DNA of 9,773 nt. Origin: Desulfovibrionales bacterium. GTDB lineage: Bacteria > Desulfobacterota > Desulfovibrionia > Desulfovibrionales > Desulfomicrobiaceae. Below are positions 1 through 9,571 of the stretch, in pieces. The DNA lies in assembly GCA_012727515.1 (NCBI GenBank), contig JAAYGZ010000111.1:1-9773 (forward strand), in the 5' to 3' direction. Position numbers and translations under genes: made by a program. Position 1 is the stretch's first letter. Each line of letters opens with the position of its first letter. The notes below the pieces were generated by a model that was given only the letters and a program-made list of their open reading frames with translations, did not search any database and was not told where the DNA came from.

Positions 1-54
1 ATGCATCCATACCAATTTTTTAACTTTTATGATATGTGGGAGTGGGAGCTGTAA
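1..54 (+). CDS. C-terminal end of an upstream gene (partial), possibly an LpxL/HtrB-like acyltransferase
   Basis: The frame starting at base 1 is open for 17 codons and ends at TAA (52-54), which shares its last base with the ATG of the next gene (TAATG). This is the usual arrangement of a translationally coupled operon, so these bases are probably the tail of a gene beginning outside the window. The visible tail is rich in aromatic residues (YQFFNFYDMW). I associate that pattern with the C-termini of the lysophospholipid/lauroyl acyltransferase-like proteins found in aryl-polyene-type clusters, but this is an impression from memory on very few residues. The stretch could equally be the tail of something else, or non-coding. 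Confidence 0.4.
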   Translation: MHPYQFFNFYDMWEWEL

Positions 55-305
55 TGGATAACAGGATAAAATTAAAACAAGCGTTAATTACAGAGCTGGA
101 CCTGGAAGATATCACTATAGACGATATTGTAGATGAAGCACCTCTTTTCGGGGAGGGGTTGGGGCTTGATTCTCTGGATGCTATTGAGCTTGTGGTTCTA
201 GTACAACGCAACTTTGGCATAACCATGCACGATCAGGAAGAAGCACGAGCAGCATTCCAGAGTTTTAATACCCTGCTTGCCTACATTGAAAAGCATGGCA
301 AATAG
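54..305 (+). CDS. Acyl carrier protein (ACP) of the type II FAS/PKS-like operon
   Basis: An 83-residue acidic protein with the ACP fold signature GLGLDSLDAIEL. Ser40 in the DSL motif is the expected attachment site for 4'-phosphopantetheine, on which intermediates of the cluster would be tethered. Length is normal for an ACP (75-90 aa). ATG 54 is preferred over the in-frame GTG at 36 because GGGAG (44-48) sits 5 nt upstream of it and because ATG 54 overlaps the preceding stop codon. It is followed after 2 nt by the ketosynthase. A dedicated ACP beside KS, CLF, ligase and KR points to a secondary type II pathway rather than the housekeeping fab operon; ApeE/ApeF-type ACPs of aryl polyene clusters are the closest concept. 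The cognate phosphopantetheinyl transferase is not in the window. Confidence 0.93.
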   Translation: MDNRIKLKQALITELDLEDITIDDIVDEAPLFGEGLGLDSLDAIELVVLVQRNFGITMHDQEEARAAFQSFNTLLAYIEKHGK

Positions 306-307
306 AT

Positions 308-1588
308 ATGCGTAACGTGGAGCCAGTTGCCATCAGCGGAATGGGGTGCATAAGCGCTGCCGGTACAAACCTGTACGCAGCTCTTGGCGCTCTTGATCGC
401 AGATGCATTGCCACCACAGCTCCTCCTTTTGCGGTGGATAAGTCTTGCCCCGTTTTTGCTGCTTCACTGCCTCCTCAGATTTCTCATTGGCAGAATCCAG
501 AGTATTGCCCTGCTTCAAGAACAACACTTCAAAAATGCAACAGAACAGTGCACCTTGGAGTATACGCTGCAATCCAAGCCTTACAGCAGGCTGGTATTAC
601 CTGCGCTGATGCTGCCAGGCTACGCATAGGTGTATGCATTGGCACTTCTGTTGGAGCCTCCCTTGATTTTCTATCCTGGTATAGACAGTGGCACGTAACA
701 CAACATTCCACTTCTGCAACAGGGCAGGGGTTATTGCTTTCCCCTGCTGAACAAGAACAAATACAGGAAGAACTCAGAGCATTTGCCCACTCCAACCCGG
801 CCCTTGCCACTACAGAACTATTCGGGTTTTCTGGTCCTGCAGTCACCGTGACCAATGCATGCTCTTCCGGAACAGATGCTATTGGTATTGCAGCCCAATG
901 GATACGCAGTGGCGTATGCGATATTGCACTTGCAGGCGGGGCAGATGCACTAAGCTATATTACTTTCCTCGGTTTTCAAAGTCTTAAGCTTATTTCTTCT
1001 ACACCCTGCAAACCGTTTGACCTGCATAGAAATGGGCTGAACCTGGGAGAAGGGGCGGCTATGGTAGTGCTGGAAAATAAAAATTCACAAACAAGGCGAG
1101 GCGCTCTCCCCCTTGGTTTTGTTGTGGGGTACGGCACATGCACTGATGCACATCATCTCACCTCTCCTCACCCAGAAGGCCAAGGTCTGGCGCGTGCACT
1201 GAAACAAGCACTTGCCCAGGCTGGAATTAAACGTGAACATATTTGCTTTATTAATGCGCACGGCACAGCAACATCAAACAATGATGCTGCGGAAGGGGCT
1301 TTTTTCCGCAAGGAACTTCCTGCTATTCCTTTTCTTGCCACAAAAGGGGGCACTGGGCACACTCTTGGTGCCGCAGGCGCACTTGAAGCCATTTTTACCC
1401 TTGCACACCTTGCCCGGCAACAACTTCCAGCCAGTCTGGGCTTTACCCTTCCAGACCCTGGTATTGGACTTGAGCCTGTAGCAGTACCCACTACCATCAC
1501 AGGTTCCTTTGCACTATCCCAGTCGCTTGCCTTTGGCGGCAACAACTCCATTCTTCTTTTGGGCAAGGGAGACTCTGTATGCGCTTAG
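308..1588 (+). CDS. Beta-ketoacyl-ACP synthase (KAS I/II-like, ApeO-type), catalytically complete
   Basis: A 426-residue thiolase-fold condensing enzyme that would extend an ACP-bound chain by decarboxylative condensation with malonyl-ACP. The active-site triad is intact: nucleophile Cys185 in NACSSG, His318 in NAHGTAT, and His351 in the K-G-G-T-G-H-T motif with Lys346. The conserved N-D-x-x-E follows His318 (Asn325, Asp326, Glu329), and the C-terminal glycine-rich FGGNN is at 409-413. Length is normal for FabF-like enzymes (about 410 aa). Start ATG 308 lies 2 nt after the ACP stop and places the first beta strand at residue 7; there is no strong Shine-Dalgarno, so coupled translation is likely. 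Its last 10 nt overlap the degenerate KS, as expected for a KS:CLF heterodimer pair. Residues 126-170 form a longer, low-complexity-like insertion before the nucleophile region. Specificity (aryl polyene or another polyene/fatty acid) is inferred from context only. Confidence 0.93.
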   Translation: MRNVEPVAISGMGCISAAGTNLYAALGALDRRCIATTAPPFAVDKSCPVFAASLPPQISHWQNPEYCPASRTTLQKCNRTVHLGVYAAIQALQQAGITCADAARLRIGVCIGTSVGASLDFLSWYRQWHVTQHSTSATGQGLLLSPAEQEQIQEELRAFAHSNPALATTELFGFSGPAVTVTNACSSGTDAIGIAAQWIRSGVCDIALAGGADALSYITFLGFQSLKLISSTPCKPFDLHRNGLNLGEGAAMVVLENKNSQTRRGALPLGFVVGYGTCTDAHHLTSPHPEGQGLARALKQALAQAGIKREHICFINAHGTATSNNDAAEGAFFRKELPAIPFLATKGGTGHTLGAAGALEAIFTLAHLARQQLPASLGFTLPDPGIGLEPVAVPTTITGSFALSQSLAFGGNNSILLLGKGDSVCA

Positions 1589-2496
1589 CTGTTAAAGGCG
1601 TGGGCTGTCTTGGCAGCTATGGGCTTGGCAGTGCATTCCTTTGGGAAGCACTGCAGCACGGTACTCCGCTCCCAATACCAGCCCCCAAAACGCAAACAGA
1701 ATGTCTTAAAAACATTTTCCAACCTCGAATGCTCCGCCAGATGGATCATTTCTCACGCATGGCCTTGTTGGGAGGCTGGCTGGCCCTTAATGAGACCAGC
1801 AACGTATTGCACCAGGATATAGGCATTATTGGAGCAACAGGTTTTGGTCCTGCAACCCCAACATTTTCTTTCTTGCAATCGTTGTTAGAGTTTGGGGAAG
1901 GAATGGCCTCGCCGCTGGCATTCTCACATTCTGTTCACAATATTCCAGCAGCAACACTTGCCATAAAACTTGGAATACAAGGACCATGTGCCACTCTTTG
2001 CCAGCCAGTTGGCGTTGTGGTTGCAGGCTTATCACTGGCCCATGCATGGATTGCTGAAGCAAGGGTGCAACATGTTCTGCTTATTGCCGCAGACGAACTT
2101 CCCTCGGAAATGAATTGTGCCCTGACAAACAGCGCCTTCTTACAGCCGGATGAAGAATTTTTGACAACACAAAGGGCAGAAGGATGCGCTGCATTTATCC
2201 TTGCTGCTGATACCGCTGATGCTGACATGGCGTGTGTGCAGTGGCATTGCACAGCCTCCAGCAAATATCACGCACAGGCTGAAACAGCCATTGTCACGGG
2301 CAGCTCGCTACCCGCACCGCCAGGCATACAGCGCTCATTTCAAGGCGAAACAACGTATGGCAGAATACCTGTTTCCCTCGCACTTGGCATGGCAGCAGCG
2401 TTAAGCGCTCCCCACAGCACACTCTGCATGGATATGCAGCACTCACCATTTCATTCTTGCCTATATACCCATGTTTTTATTCAGCCAGGTGCCTAA
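1579..2496 (+). CDS. Degenerate beta-ketoacyl synthase, chain-length-factor-like (ApeC-type)
   Basis: A 305-residue protein with the N-terminal ketoacyl-synthase fold of the Ketoacyl-synt_2 type. Recognisable segments are the IGATGFGPATP loop (84-94) and FSHSVHNIPAA (115-125), the hallmark of ApeC-like proteins. The elbow region reads GPCATLCQPVGVVVAG (135-150). Aligned with GPAVTVTNACSSG of the upstream KS, the nucleophilic Cys falls on Val144. The C-terminal half is shortened (305 against about 410 aa) and neither catalytic His motif is present, so it should not condense by itself. In APE systems such a partner forms a heterodimer with the active KS and influences chain length; that role is inferred here. 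Start ATG 1579 overlaps the KS end by 10 nt and has AAGGGAG (1565-1571) 7 nt upstream. Pfam boundaries cannot be confirmed without a profile search. Confidence 0.82.
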   Translation: MRLAVKGVGCLGSYGLGSAFLWEALQHGTPLPIPAPKTQTECLKNIFQPRMLRQMDHFSRMALLGGWLALNETSNVLHQDIGIIGATGFGPATPTFSFLQSLLEFGEGMASPLAFSHSVHNIPAATLAIKLGIQGPCATLCQPVGVVVAGLSLAHAWIAEARVQHVLLIAADELPSEMNCALTNSAFLQPDEEFLTTQRAEGCAAFILAADTADADMACVQWHCTASSKYHAQAETAIVTGSSLPAPPGIQRSFQGETTYGRIPVSLALGMAAALSAPHSTLCMDMQHSPFHSCLYTHVFIQPGA

Positions 2497-2499
2497 ATA

Positions 2500-3753
2500 A
2501 TGCGTAATAACTTGCTTTGTGCTCATGATATTGCCACCGTCCTCTCTTCTCGCCTACTTGCCCAAAAGACGTCAGCAAAAACTTCTTCGCACGGCATAGC
2601 AGAAAATGCTGAAAAACTCTTTTCACAGCTCTCAGCGCCAGAACGTCAGGCATTTGCCCAGGAAGCGGCATGTACCTTTTGTGTACCGCACTCAGTTCCA
2701 CATCCCTCGTCAGTGGATATACTTGCCGAACATATTCACCAACAATGGCATGACTATGGAAACATGGTGTGCTTTCATTCTTCCGGGACCACGGGTACGC
2801 CTGTGGCACATCGTTACAGTATAACGACATTACAGGAAGAAGCACAAGCACTTGCGCCACTTTTTAATGACTGCCAACGCATTGTAAGCGTTATGCCAAG
2901 CCATCATATATTTGGCTTCGTTTTTTCAATCATTTTGCCCAAAGTGCTTGCTGTGCCTGTGTTACGACTTCCTCCACTGCCAACAGCCTCATTTTTTGCT
3001 AACTTGCGCCCGGCAGATATGGTCCTGGCTTTTCCTTTTTTCTGGCAGTCGCTGCTTATTCTGCTGCAGCAACCGCATAGTGACCTGTACCTGCCAGCAC
3101 AGGTGACAGGAATTTCGTCCACAGCGCCTTGCCCACCAGAAATTATTGAAGGACTATCCTGTCTTTCACGGCCCCTTGCCAACATAACAGAAATTTATGG
3201 TTCTACAGAAACAAGCGGTATTGGTTACAGACGTAATCCACACCACCCATATACTTTGCTTTCAGTATGGAGACGTCTTACCCAAGGAAAAGAAACAGTT
3301 ATTCAGAGAGTACTCCCTGCAGGAATGGAGTTCCCTCCACAACCCATGCCGGATGAAATGCTGTGGGTTGATTCCACACATTTTTTTCCACAGAAACGAA
3401 AAGACTATGCTGTTCAGGTAGGTGGCATCAACGTATATCCACAACAAATTGCGGCCTGTATTGAAACCCACCCTGCAGTACAGCAATGTGTCGTTCGCCT
3501 GATGCAGCCAGAAGAAGGAGCCAGACTTAAAGCCTTCATCGTTCCAGATCCCATACTTTCTCAAAAAGAAATTAAGCGTATTTTTGGTCTTTCCTTCCGG
3601 CAATGGTTGACTGCTCGCCTGGAAACGGCTGCCAGACCAAAATCAATAACTCTCGGCAGCCAGCTGCCACGCAACAGTATGGGCAAGCTGGCTGATTGGC
3701 CTGCAAAAAAACGTTATCCCTTTTTGGAAACACATAAGGAGGAAGCCTTGTGA
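2500..3753 (+). CDS. ANL-superfamily acyl/aryl-adenylating enzyme (ApeH-like AMP-dependent ligase), divergent
   Basis: A 417-residue adenylate-forming enzyme expected to activate a carboxylic acid with ATP and pass it to CoA or, in this context, to the ACP as starter unit. Visible core motifs are the P-loop SSGTTGTP (94-101), A5 EIYGSTE (231-237), A8-like RKD...VGGINVYP (300-314) and A10 LPRNSMGK (389-396), with Lys396 as the probable C-domain catalytic lysine. It is short for the superfamily (usually 450-550 aa). The P-loop lacks the usual Lys after Pro (Val102), and the region between A5 and A8 is shortened with no clear TGD motif. A family-wide variation of small ApeH-like ligases is possible. 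The start ATG 2500 is 3 nt after the CLF stop and its end overlaps the ketoreductase GTG, so it is embedded in the operon. Substrate unknown. Confidence 0.85.
   Translation: MRNNLLCAHDIATVLSSRLLAQKTSAKTSSHGIAENAEKLFSQLSAPERQAFAQEAACTFCVPHSVPHPSSVDILAEHIHQQWHDYGNMVCFHSSGTTGTPVAHRYSITTLQEEAQALAPLFNDCQRIVSVMPSHHIFGFVFSIILPKVLAVPVLRLPPLPTASFFANLRPADMVLAFPFFWQSLLILLQQPHSDLYLPAQVTGISSTAPCPPEIIEGLSCLSRPLANITEIYGSTETSGIGYRRNPHHPYTLLSVWRRLTQGKETVIQRVLPAGMEFPPQPMPDEMLWVDSTHFFPQKRKDYAVQVGGINVYPQQIAACIETHPAVQQCVVRLMQPEEGARLKAFIVPDPILSQKEIKRIFGLSFRQWLTARLETAARPKSITLGSQLPRNSMGKLADWPAKKRYPFLETHKEEAL
3736..3742 (+). promoter_or_regulatory. Strong Shine-Dalgarno for the GTG-started ketoreductase
   Basis: AAGGAGG, a perfect anti-16S match, lies inside the last codons of the ligase gene, 7 nt before GTG 3750. 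It decides the ketoreductase start and supports the otherwise less common GTG codon. Confidence 0.8.
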
Positions 3754-4481
3754 GTATTGCAAAAATTGCGCTTGTAACTGGCGGGAGTAAAGGCATTGGC
3801 AAAGCTGTTGCTTTGCGTCTTGCTCATGATGGCTTTGATATTTGGTTGAATTATAAAAGCGACACTCACGCAGCCCAAGCCGTTCAAAAAGGCATCGTAC
3901 ACGCAGGGCAAAAATGCACGCTGCTCCCCTTTGATGTCAGTGATGGCGAAGCATGCAAGCAGGCACTAGCGCCATTACTTGAGGCAGATACTCCTTTCGT
4001 CTTGGTCAACAATGCAGGGTTTGCGCGTGATGCTATAATGGCCATGATGAGTCCAAGAGAATGGCACGATGTGCTGCATATTCATCTGGATGGTTTTTAT
4101 AATGTTACCAGCCAGGTACTCCCTAAAATGATACGCAAGCGCGCCGGACGCATTATTAATATTGCTTCCACATCTGGACAAACAGGGGTTGGGGGGCAGG
4201 TAAACTATTCTGCGGCCAAGGCGGGCCTTATTGGTGCCACCCGCTCTCTTGCAGTAGAGGTGGCCAAACGTAATATTCTCGTCAATGCAGTTTCCCCTGG
4301 CTTCATTGAAACAGAAATGCTTTCAGGACTCCATATGGACAAAATACTGCCCACTATTCCACAAAACCGTGTGGGCATGCCTGAAGAAGTTGCCGGGGCT
4401 GTTAGTTTTCTTGCCTCAAATGATGCCACCTATATCTGCGGCCAGGTTATTGCTGTGAATGGAGGGATTTTTACAGGATAA
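3750..4481 (+). CDS. 3-oxoacyl-ACP reductase, SDR family (FabG/ApeQ-like)
   Basis: A 243-residue classical short-chain dehydrogenase predicted to reduce the beta-keto group of ACP-bound intermediates with NADPH. Visible are the Rossmann motif TGGSKGIG (10-17), NNAG (87-90), catalytic Ser140 (IINIAS), Tyr153 and Lys157 in NYSAAK, the substrate-loop PGFIETEM (183-190) and the C-terminal NGG. Length equals E. coli FabG (244 aa) and all motifs keep the same order with a +2 offset. The fourth tetrad residue, Asn110 of E. coli FabG (E-T-N-L), is His112 here (H-I-H-L, codon CAT at 4083-4085). The GTG start overlaps the ligase TGA and is backed by AAGGAGG. Local wording (LDGFYNVTSQVLP, GQTGVGGQVNYSAAKAGLIGA) resembles APE-cluster reductases more than housekeeping FabG. 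It is the last gene of the left operon. Confidence 0.92.
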   Translation: MSIAKIALVTGGSKGIGKAVALRLAHDGFDIWLNYKSDTHAAQAVQKGIVHAGQKCTLLPFDVSDGEACKQALAPLLEADTPFVLVNNAGFARDAIMAMMSPREWHDVLHIHLDGFYNVTSQVLPKMIRKRAGRIINIASTSGQTGVGGQVNYSAAKAGLIGATRSLAVEVAKRNILVNAVSPGFIETEMLSGLHMDKILPTIPQNRVGMPEEVAGAVSFLASNDATYICGQVIAVNGGIFTG

Positions 4482-4548
4482 CTGTCTTCTTTTTAGATGC
4501 ATCCTCTTCCTTAACGGGTAGCCTTGCCAGAACCTACTAGGAAGTCAC

Positions 4549-7169
<2,621 letters not shown>

Positions 7170-7180
<11 letters not shown>

Positions 7181-7706
7181 TCAGAGCCTGACCGACCTGG
7201 CCCGAACCATTCGCATGGTCGTACTTGATGTGGATGGAGTGCTCACTGATGGCGGCCTGTACTATGACGAGTCAGGCTGTACGCACAAGCGCTTTAATGT
7301 TCAGGACGGGCTGGGCATTAAACTCGCCGCAACAACAGGACTGGAATTTGCCGTTATCACGGGCCTGGATTCGCCCAGTGTTCGCCGCCGCATTACTGAA
7401 CTGGGAATCAGGCACTATTACCCTGGCCAGCACCGCAAAGCCCCATTTCTCACCACCATTGCTGACAACACGACTATCCCCCTGGCTCAGATAGCCTATG
7501 TGGGCGATGACTGGGTTGATGCCGCGCCCATGGCCCTGGTTGGCTTACCCATTGCCGTGGCCAATGCCAGGCCTGAAATAAAAGGTCTGGCCCGCTGGAT
7601 CACAACCGCACAGGGCGGACATGGCGCAGTACGAGAAGTCATTGATTTTTTATTGCACGCTCAAGGTAAATTTGAAGACCTATGGCAGAACTGGCTACAA
7701 CCATAA
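7170..7706 (+). CDS. kdsC: KDO-8-phosphate phosphatase (HAD family, KdsC)
   Basis: A 178-residue capless (C0) HAD phosphatase that removes phosphate from KDO-8-P to give KDO. Motif I is [10 protein letters not shown] with nucleophile Asp20 and acid/base Asp22; motif II is ITG (63-65); the motif III lysine is probably Lys90 (GQHRK); motif IV is GDDWVD (112-117). The C-terminal [11 protein letters not shown] (149-159) is a KdsC hallmark that reaches into the neighbouring subunit's active site in the tetramer. Size is typical (about 170-190 aa). The residue after ITG, usually Arg in KdsC (ITGR), is Leu66 here. The GTG start overlaps kdsA by 11 nt and the end overlaps lptC by 25 nt, so expression is tightly coupled. 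GTG 7161 would add three residues. The fused KdsC/KdsB arrangement is not seen. Confidence 0.95.
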
Positions 7707-8239
7707 AGCGTTTTAGCATACTCAGCCTTGGCCTTATCCTGGTTGGAGGCATTGCCCTGCTTGGTAAAATTTTACTCTGGCCAGAGCGTCTCACACATGC
7801 ACCCACTGAAAGCATTAATGTGGATCTCCATCTTACAGGTATTGAACTAAGCCAGGGCCGGGATGGAAAAAAACTCTGGCACCTGCTGGCTCGCAGTGCC
7901 GGATACACAGAAGCCAGCAATGATGTCACGTTGTCCCAACCAGTTATCACCTATTGGGGTGAAGATAACGCCCCTGCTGTGCGCGTGAGCGCACCACATG
8001 GGCAGGTCTGGCAAAAAGAGGACAAAGCCCGCATGTGGGATGGTGTCAACGCCACGCGCGGCGAATACGCCCTGTATGCTGTTACTGCTGAATATGAAGG
8101 CTCTCAGCGCGAACTTTTCCTTCAGGGAGGTGTGCGCATGATAGGCCCAACCATGATGGCCAGTGCTGATAGCCTCACGTATTTTCTGACTGAAGAACAG
8201 TTTGTCGCCACAGGAAATGTCCTGGTTATTCTAAACTAA
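7682..8239 (+). CDS. lptC: LPS export ABC transporter periplasmic protein LptC
   Basis: A 185-residue bitopic protein. One N-terminal membrane helix (about residues 12-33, SILSLGLILVGGIALLGKILL) anchors a periplasmic beta-jellyroll that receives LPS from LptB2FG and passes it to LptA. The body shows the LptC pattern: DGKKLWHLLARSAGY (61-75), alternating strands such as DVTLSQPVITYW (81-92), and near the end ADSLTYFLTEEQFVATGNV (162-180). Length is normal (about 190 aa). Sequence conservation in LptC is low, so the call relies on the membrane helix, the strand pattern and above all the kdsC-lptC-lptA-lptB order. ATG 7682 lies 25 nt inside kdsC with only a weak GAAG box (7674-7677), so coupling to kdsC is likely. 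LptA follows after 13 nt. Confidence 0.9.
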   Translation: MAELATTIKRFSILSLGLILVGGIALLGKILLWPERLTHAPTESINVDLHLTGIELSQGRDGKKLWHLLARSAGYTEASNDVTLSQPVITYWGEDNAPAVRVSAPHGQVWQKEDKARMWDGVNATRGEYALYAVTAEYEGSQRELFLQGGVRMIGPTMMASADSLTYFLTEEQFVATGNVLVILN

Positions 8240-8252
8240 CCGAGTATAATCC

Positions 8253-8753
8253 ATGCCCGTACGTATTCTCTTGCTTTTTGTGTTCTGGTGCACGCCGCTT
8301 ATGGCTCAAGACGCCATTCCTGTGAAAATAACCGCTGATTCCATGCAGTATGCACAAAAAAAAGACGAAGTAGTTTTTTCCGGCAATGTTCATGTGCTGC
8401 GCGAAGATATGGAGCTTTGGTCTGACACATTGACCGTGCTGTTAGAAAAACAGGCTGCCACAGAAAAAACATCCCTTGACCAGCAAGGGGCGTTGAAAAA
8501 AATCATTGCCACAGGTCATGTGCGCATGACTGCGGCCAATAATCGTTCTGGTTCCTGTGGTCTGGCCACTTATGACGCCCATGCTGAAACCCTGGTTCTG
8601 GAGCAGGACCCCATCCTTCGCGAAGGACAAAATACCATCCAGGGCGAGGTGATTAAACTCTACATAAAAGAAAATCGAAGCGAAGTTCTGGGTGGAAAAA
8701 AACGGGTTGAGGCAATTTTTATTACTCCAGACCGAAAACTTACCATGCCATGA
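8253..8753 (+). CDS. lptA: Periplasmic LPS transport protein LptA (OstA-like)
   Basis: A 166-residue secreted protein that forms the periplasmic beta-jellyroll bridge between LptC and the outer-membrane LptD. Residues 1-18 are a signal peptide (Arg4, hydrophobic ILLLFVFW, cleavage predicted after LMA, giving mature QDAIPVKITAD). The OstA/LptA repeats are visible as ITADSMQYAQKKDEVVFSGNV (26-46) and the later IIATGHVRMTA (84-94) with ATYDAHAETLVLEQDP (105-120). Length is typical (about 170-185 aa). Cys13 in the signal peptide is not in a lipobox, so it is not a lipoprotein. The Shine-Dalgarno is poor, which suggests re-initiation after lptC. The TGA stop overlaps the lptB ATG (ATGA). Confidence 0.95.
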   Translation: MPVRILLLFVFWCTPLMAQDAIPVKITADSMQYAQKKDEVVFSGNVHVLREDMELWSDTLTVLLEKQAATEKTSLDQQGALKKIIATGHVRMTAANNRSGSCGLATYDAHAETLVLEQDPILREGQNTIQGEVIKLYIKENRSEVLGGKKRVEAIFITPDRKLTMP

Positions 8754-9472
8754 GTATTCTGCGTGGCAAAGCATTGGCCAAGCGCTATGGCCTGCGTGAC
8801 GTTGTTCGTGACATCCACCTGGAAGTTGCTCAGGGTGAAGTAGTTGGCGTGCTTGGTCCAAACGGAGCAGGCAAAACAACTACTTTTTATATGCTTGCAG
8901 GCATAGTTAAACCTTCCAGAGGCCAGGTTCTTGTGGATGATGTCAACATCACCACCTGGCCCCTGCACAAACGCGCCCTGTATGGCCTGAGTTATCTGCC
9001 TCAGGAAAGCTCTATTTTCCGCAAACTTACAGTCCTGCAAAATTTGGAAATTATTCTTGAATATTCTGGAAAAACCAAAGCTGAACAAAAAGAAACAGCC
9101 TCTCGCCTGCTGCACGAACTTGGTATTACAAAACTTGCTGATCAGTGCGCAGCCTTTCTTTCTGGTGGAGAACGACGACGCCTGGAAATTGCCCGGGCGC
9201 TAATTCGTGATCCCAGTTTTATTCTTTTAGATGAGCCCTTTGCTGGCATTGATCCTTTGGCTGTGGATGATATTCAGGAAATAATCAAAACCTTATGCGC
9301 AAAAGGTATTGGTGTCCTTATTTCTGACCACAATGTCCGGGAAACATTGCATATTTGTAACAGGGCATACTTGGTGTACGATGGTCAGATTATCCTTAAC
9401 GGCTCACCACATGATATTGTGGCAGACCAACGCGCCCGCGCAGTCTATCTTGGAGAAACATTTCGCCTGTAA
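8750..9472 (+). CDS. lptB: LPS export ABC transporter ATPase LptB
   Basis: A 240-residue ABC ATPase (E. coli 241 aa) that powers extraction of LPS from the inner membrane as a dimer with LptF and LptG, which are not in the window. All nucleotide-binding motifs are present: Walker A GPNGAGKT (36-43), Q-loop Gln85 in LPQESSIFRKL, signature LSGGERRRLEIARAL (137-151), Walker B FILLDEPFAGIDP (157-169) with catalytic Glu162, and H-loop His194 in ISDHNVRETL. The LPQE(S/A)S-IFRKLT and DEPFAGIDPLAV wording is characteristic of LptB rather than amino-acid ABC ATPases. It starts at ATG 8750 overlapping the lptA stop. RpoN follows after 99 nt, the common proteobacterial lptB-rpoN linkage. Confidence 0.98.
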   Translation: MSILRGKALAKRYGLRDVVRDIHLEVAQGEVVGVLGPNGAGKTTTFYMLAGIVKPSRGQVLVDDVNITTWPLHKRALYGLSYLPQESSIFRKLTVLQNLEIILEYSGKTKAEQKETASRLLHELGITKLADQCAAFLSGGERRRLEIARALIRDPSFILLDEPFAGIDPLAVDDIQEIIKTLCAKGIGVLISDHNVRETLHICNRAYLVYDGQIILNGSPHDIVADQRARAVYLGETFRL

Positions 9473-9571
9473 AAACTCTTGCCCCGCAAGGATTGCCAGG
9501 ACATGGCTTCTGTGGCAGATTACAACTACTGGTAACCGTTTGACTTGTTTTTGAACAAAAGGGCGCACATC

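Noticed and set aside
36..53. GTG 36 as the ACP start (six extra residues, MGVGAV)
   Set aside because: ATG 54 has a well-placed GGGAG and overlaps the preceding TAA; the extra residues are not typical of ACPs.
529..1566. Long minus-strand open frames opposite the ketosynthase (108 and 132 codons)
   Set aside because: They are shadows of a clearly real + strand gene, have no recognisable motifs, and their composition mirrors the antisense of KS codons.
4497..4504. ATGCATCC shared with bases 1-8 as a direct repeat flanking the left operon (att-like)
   Set aside because: Eight bases is too short to distinguish from chance, the flanks differ, and there is no integrase or tRNA in the window.
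8245..8250. Perfect TATAAT just before lptA
   Set aside because: It is only 2 nt before the lptA ATG, so transcription would start inside the gene, and there is no -35 box at 16-18 nt upstream. Likely chance.
9540..9571. TTGACT near 9540 as -35 of an rpoN promoter
   Set aside because: The bases 16-18 nt downstream (around 9563) are GC-rich and do not resemble a -10 box.
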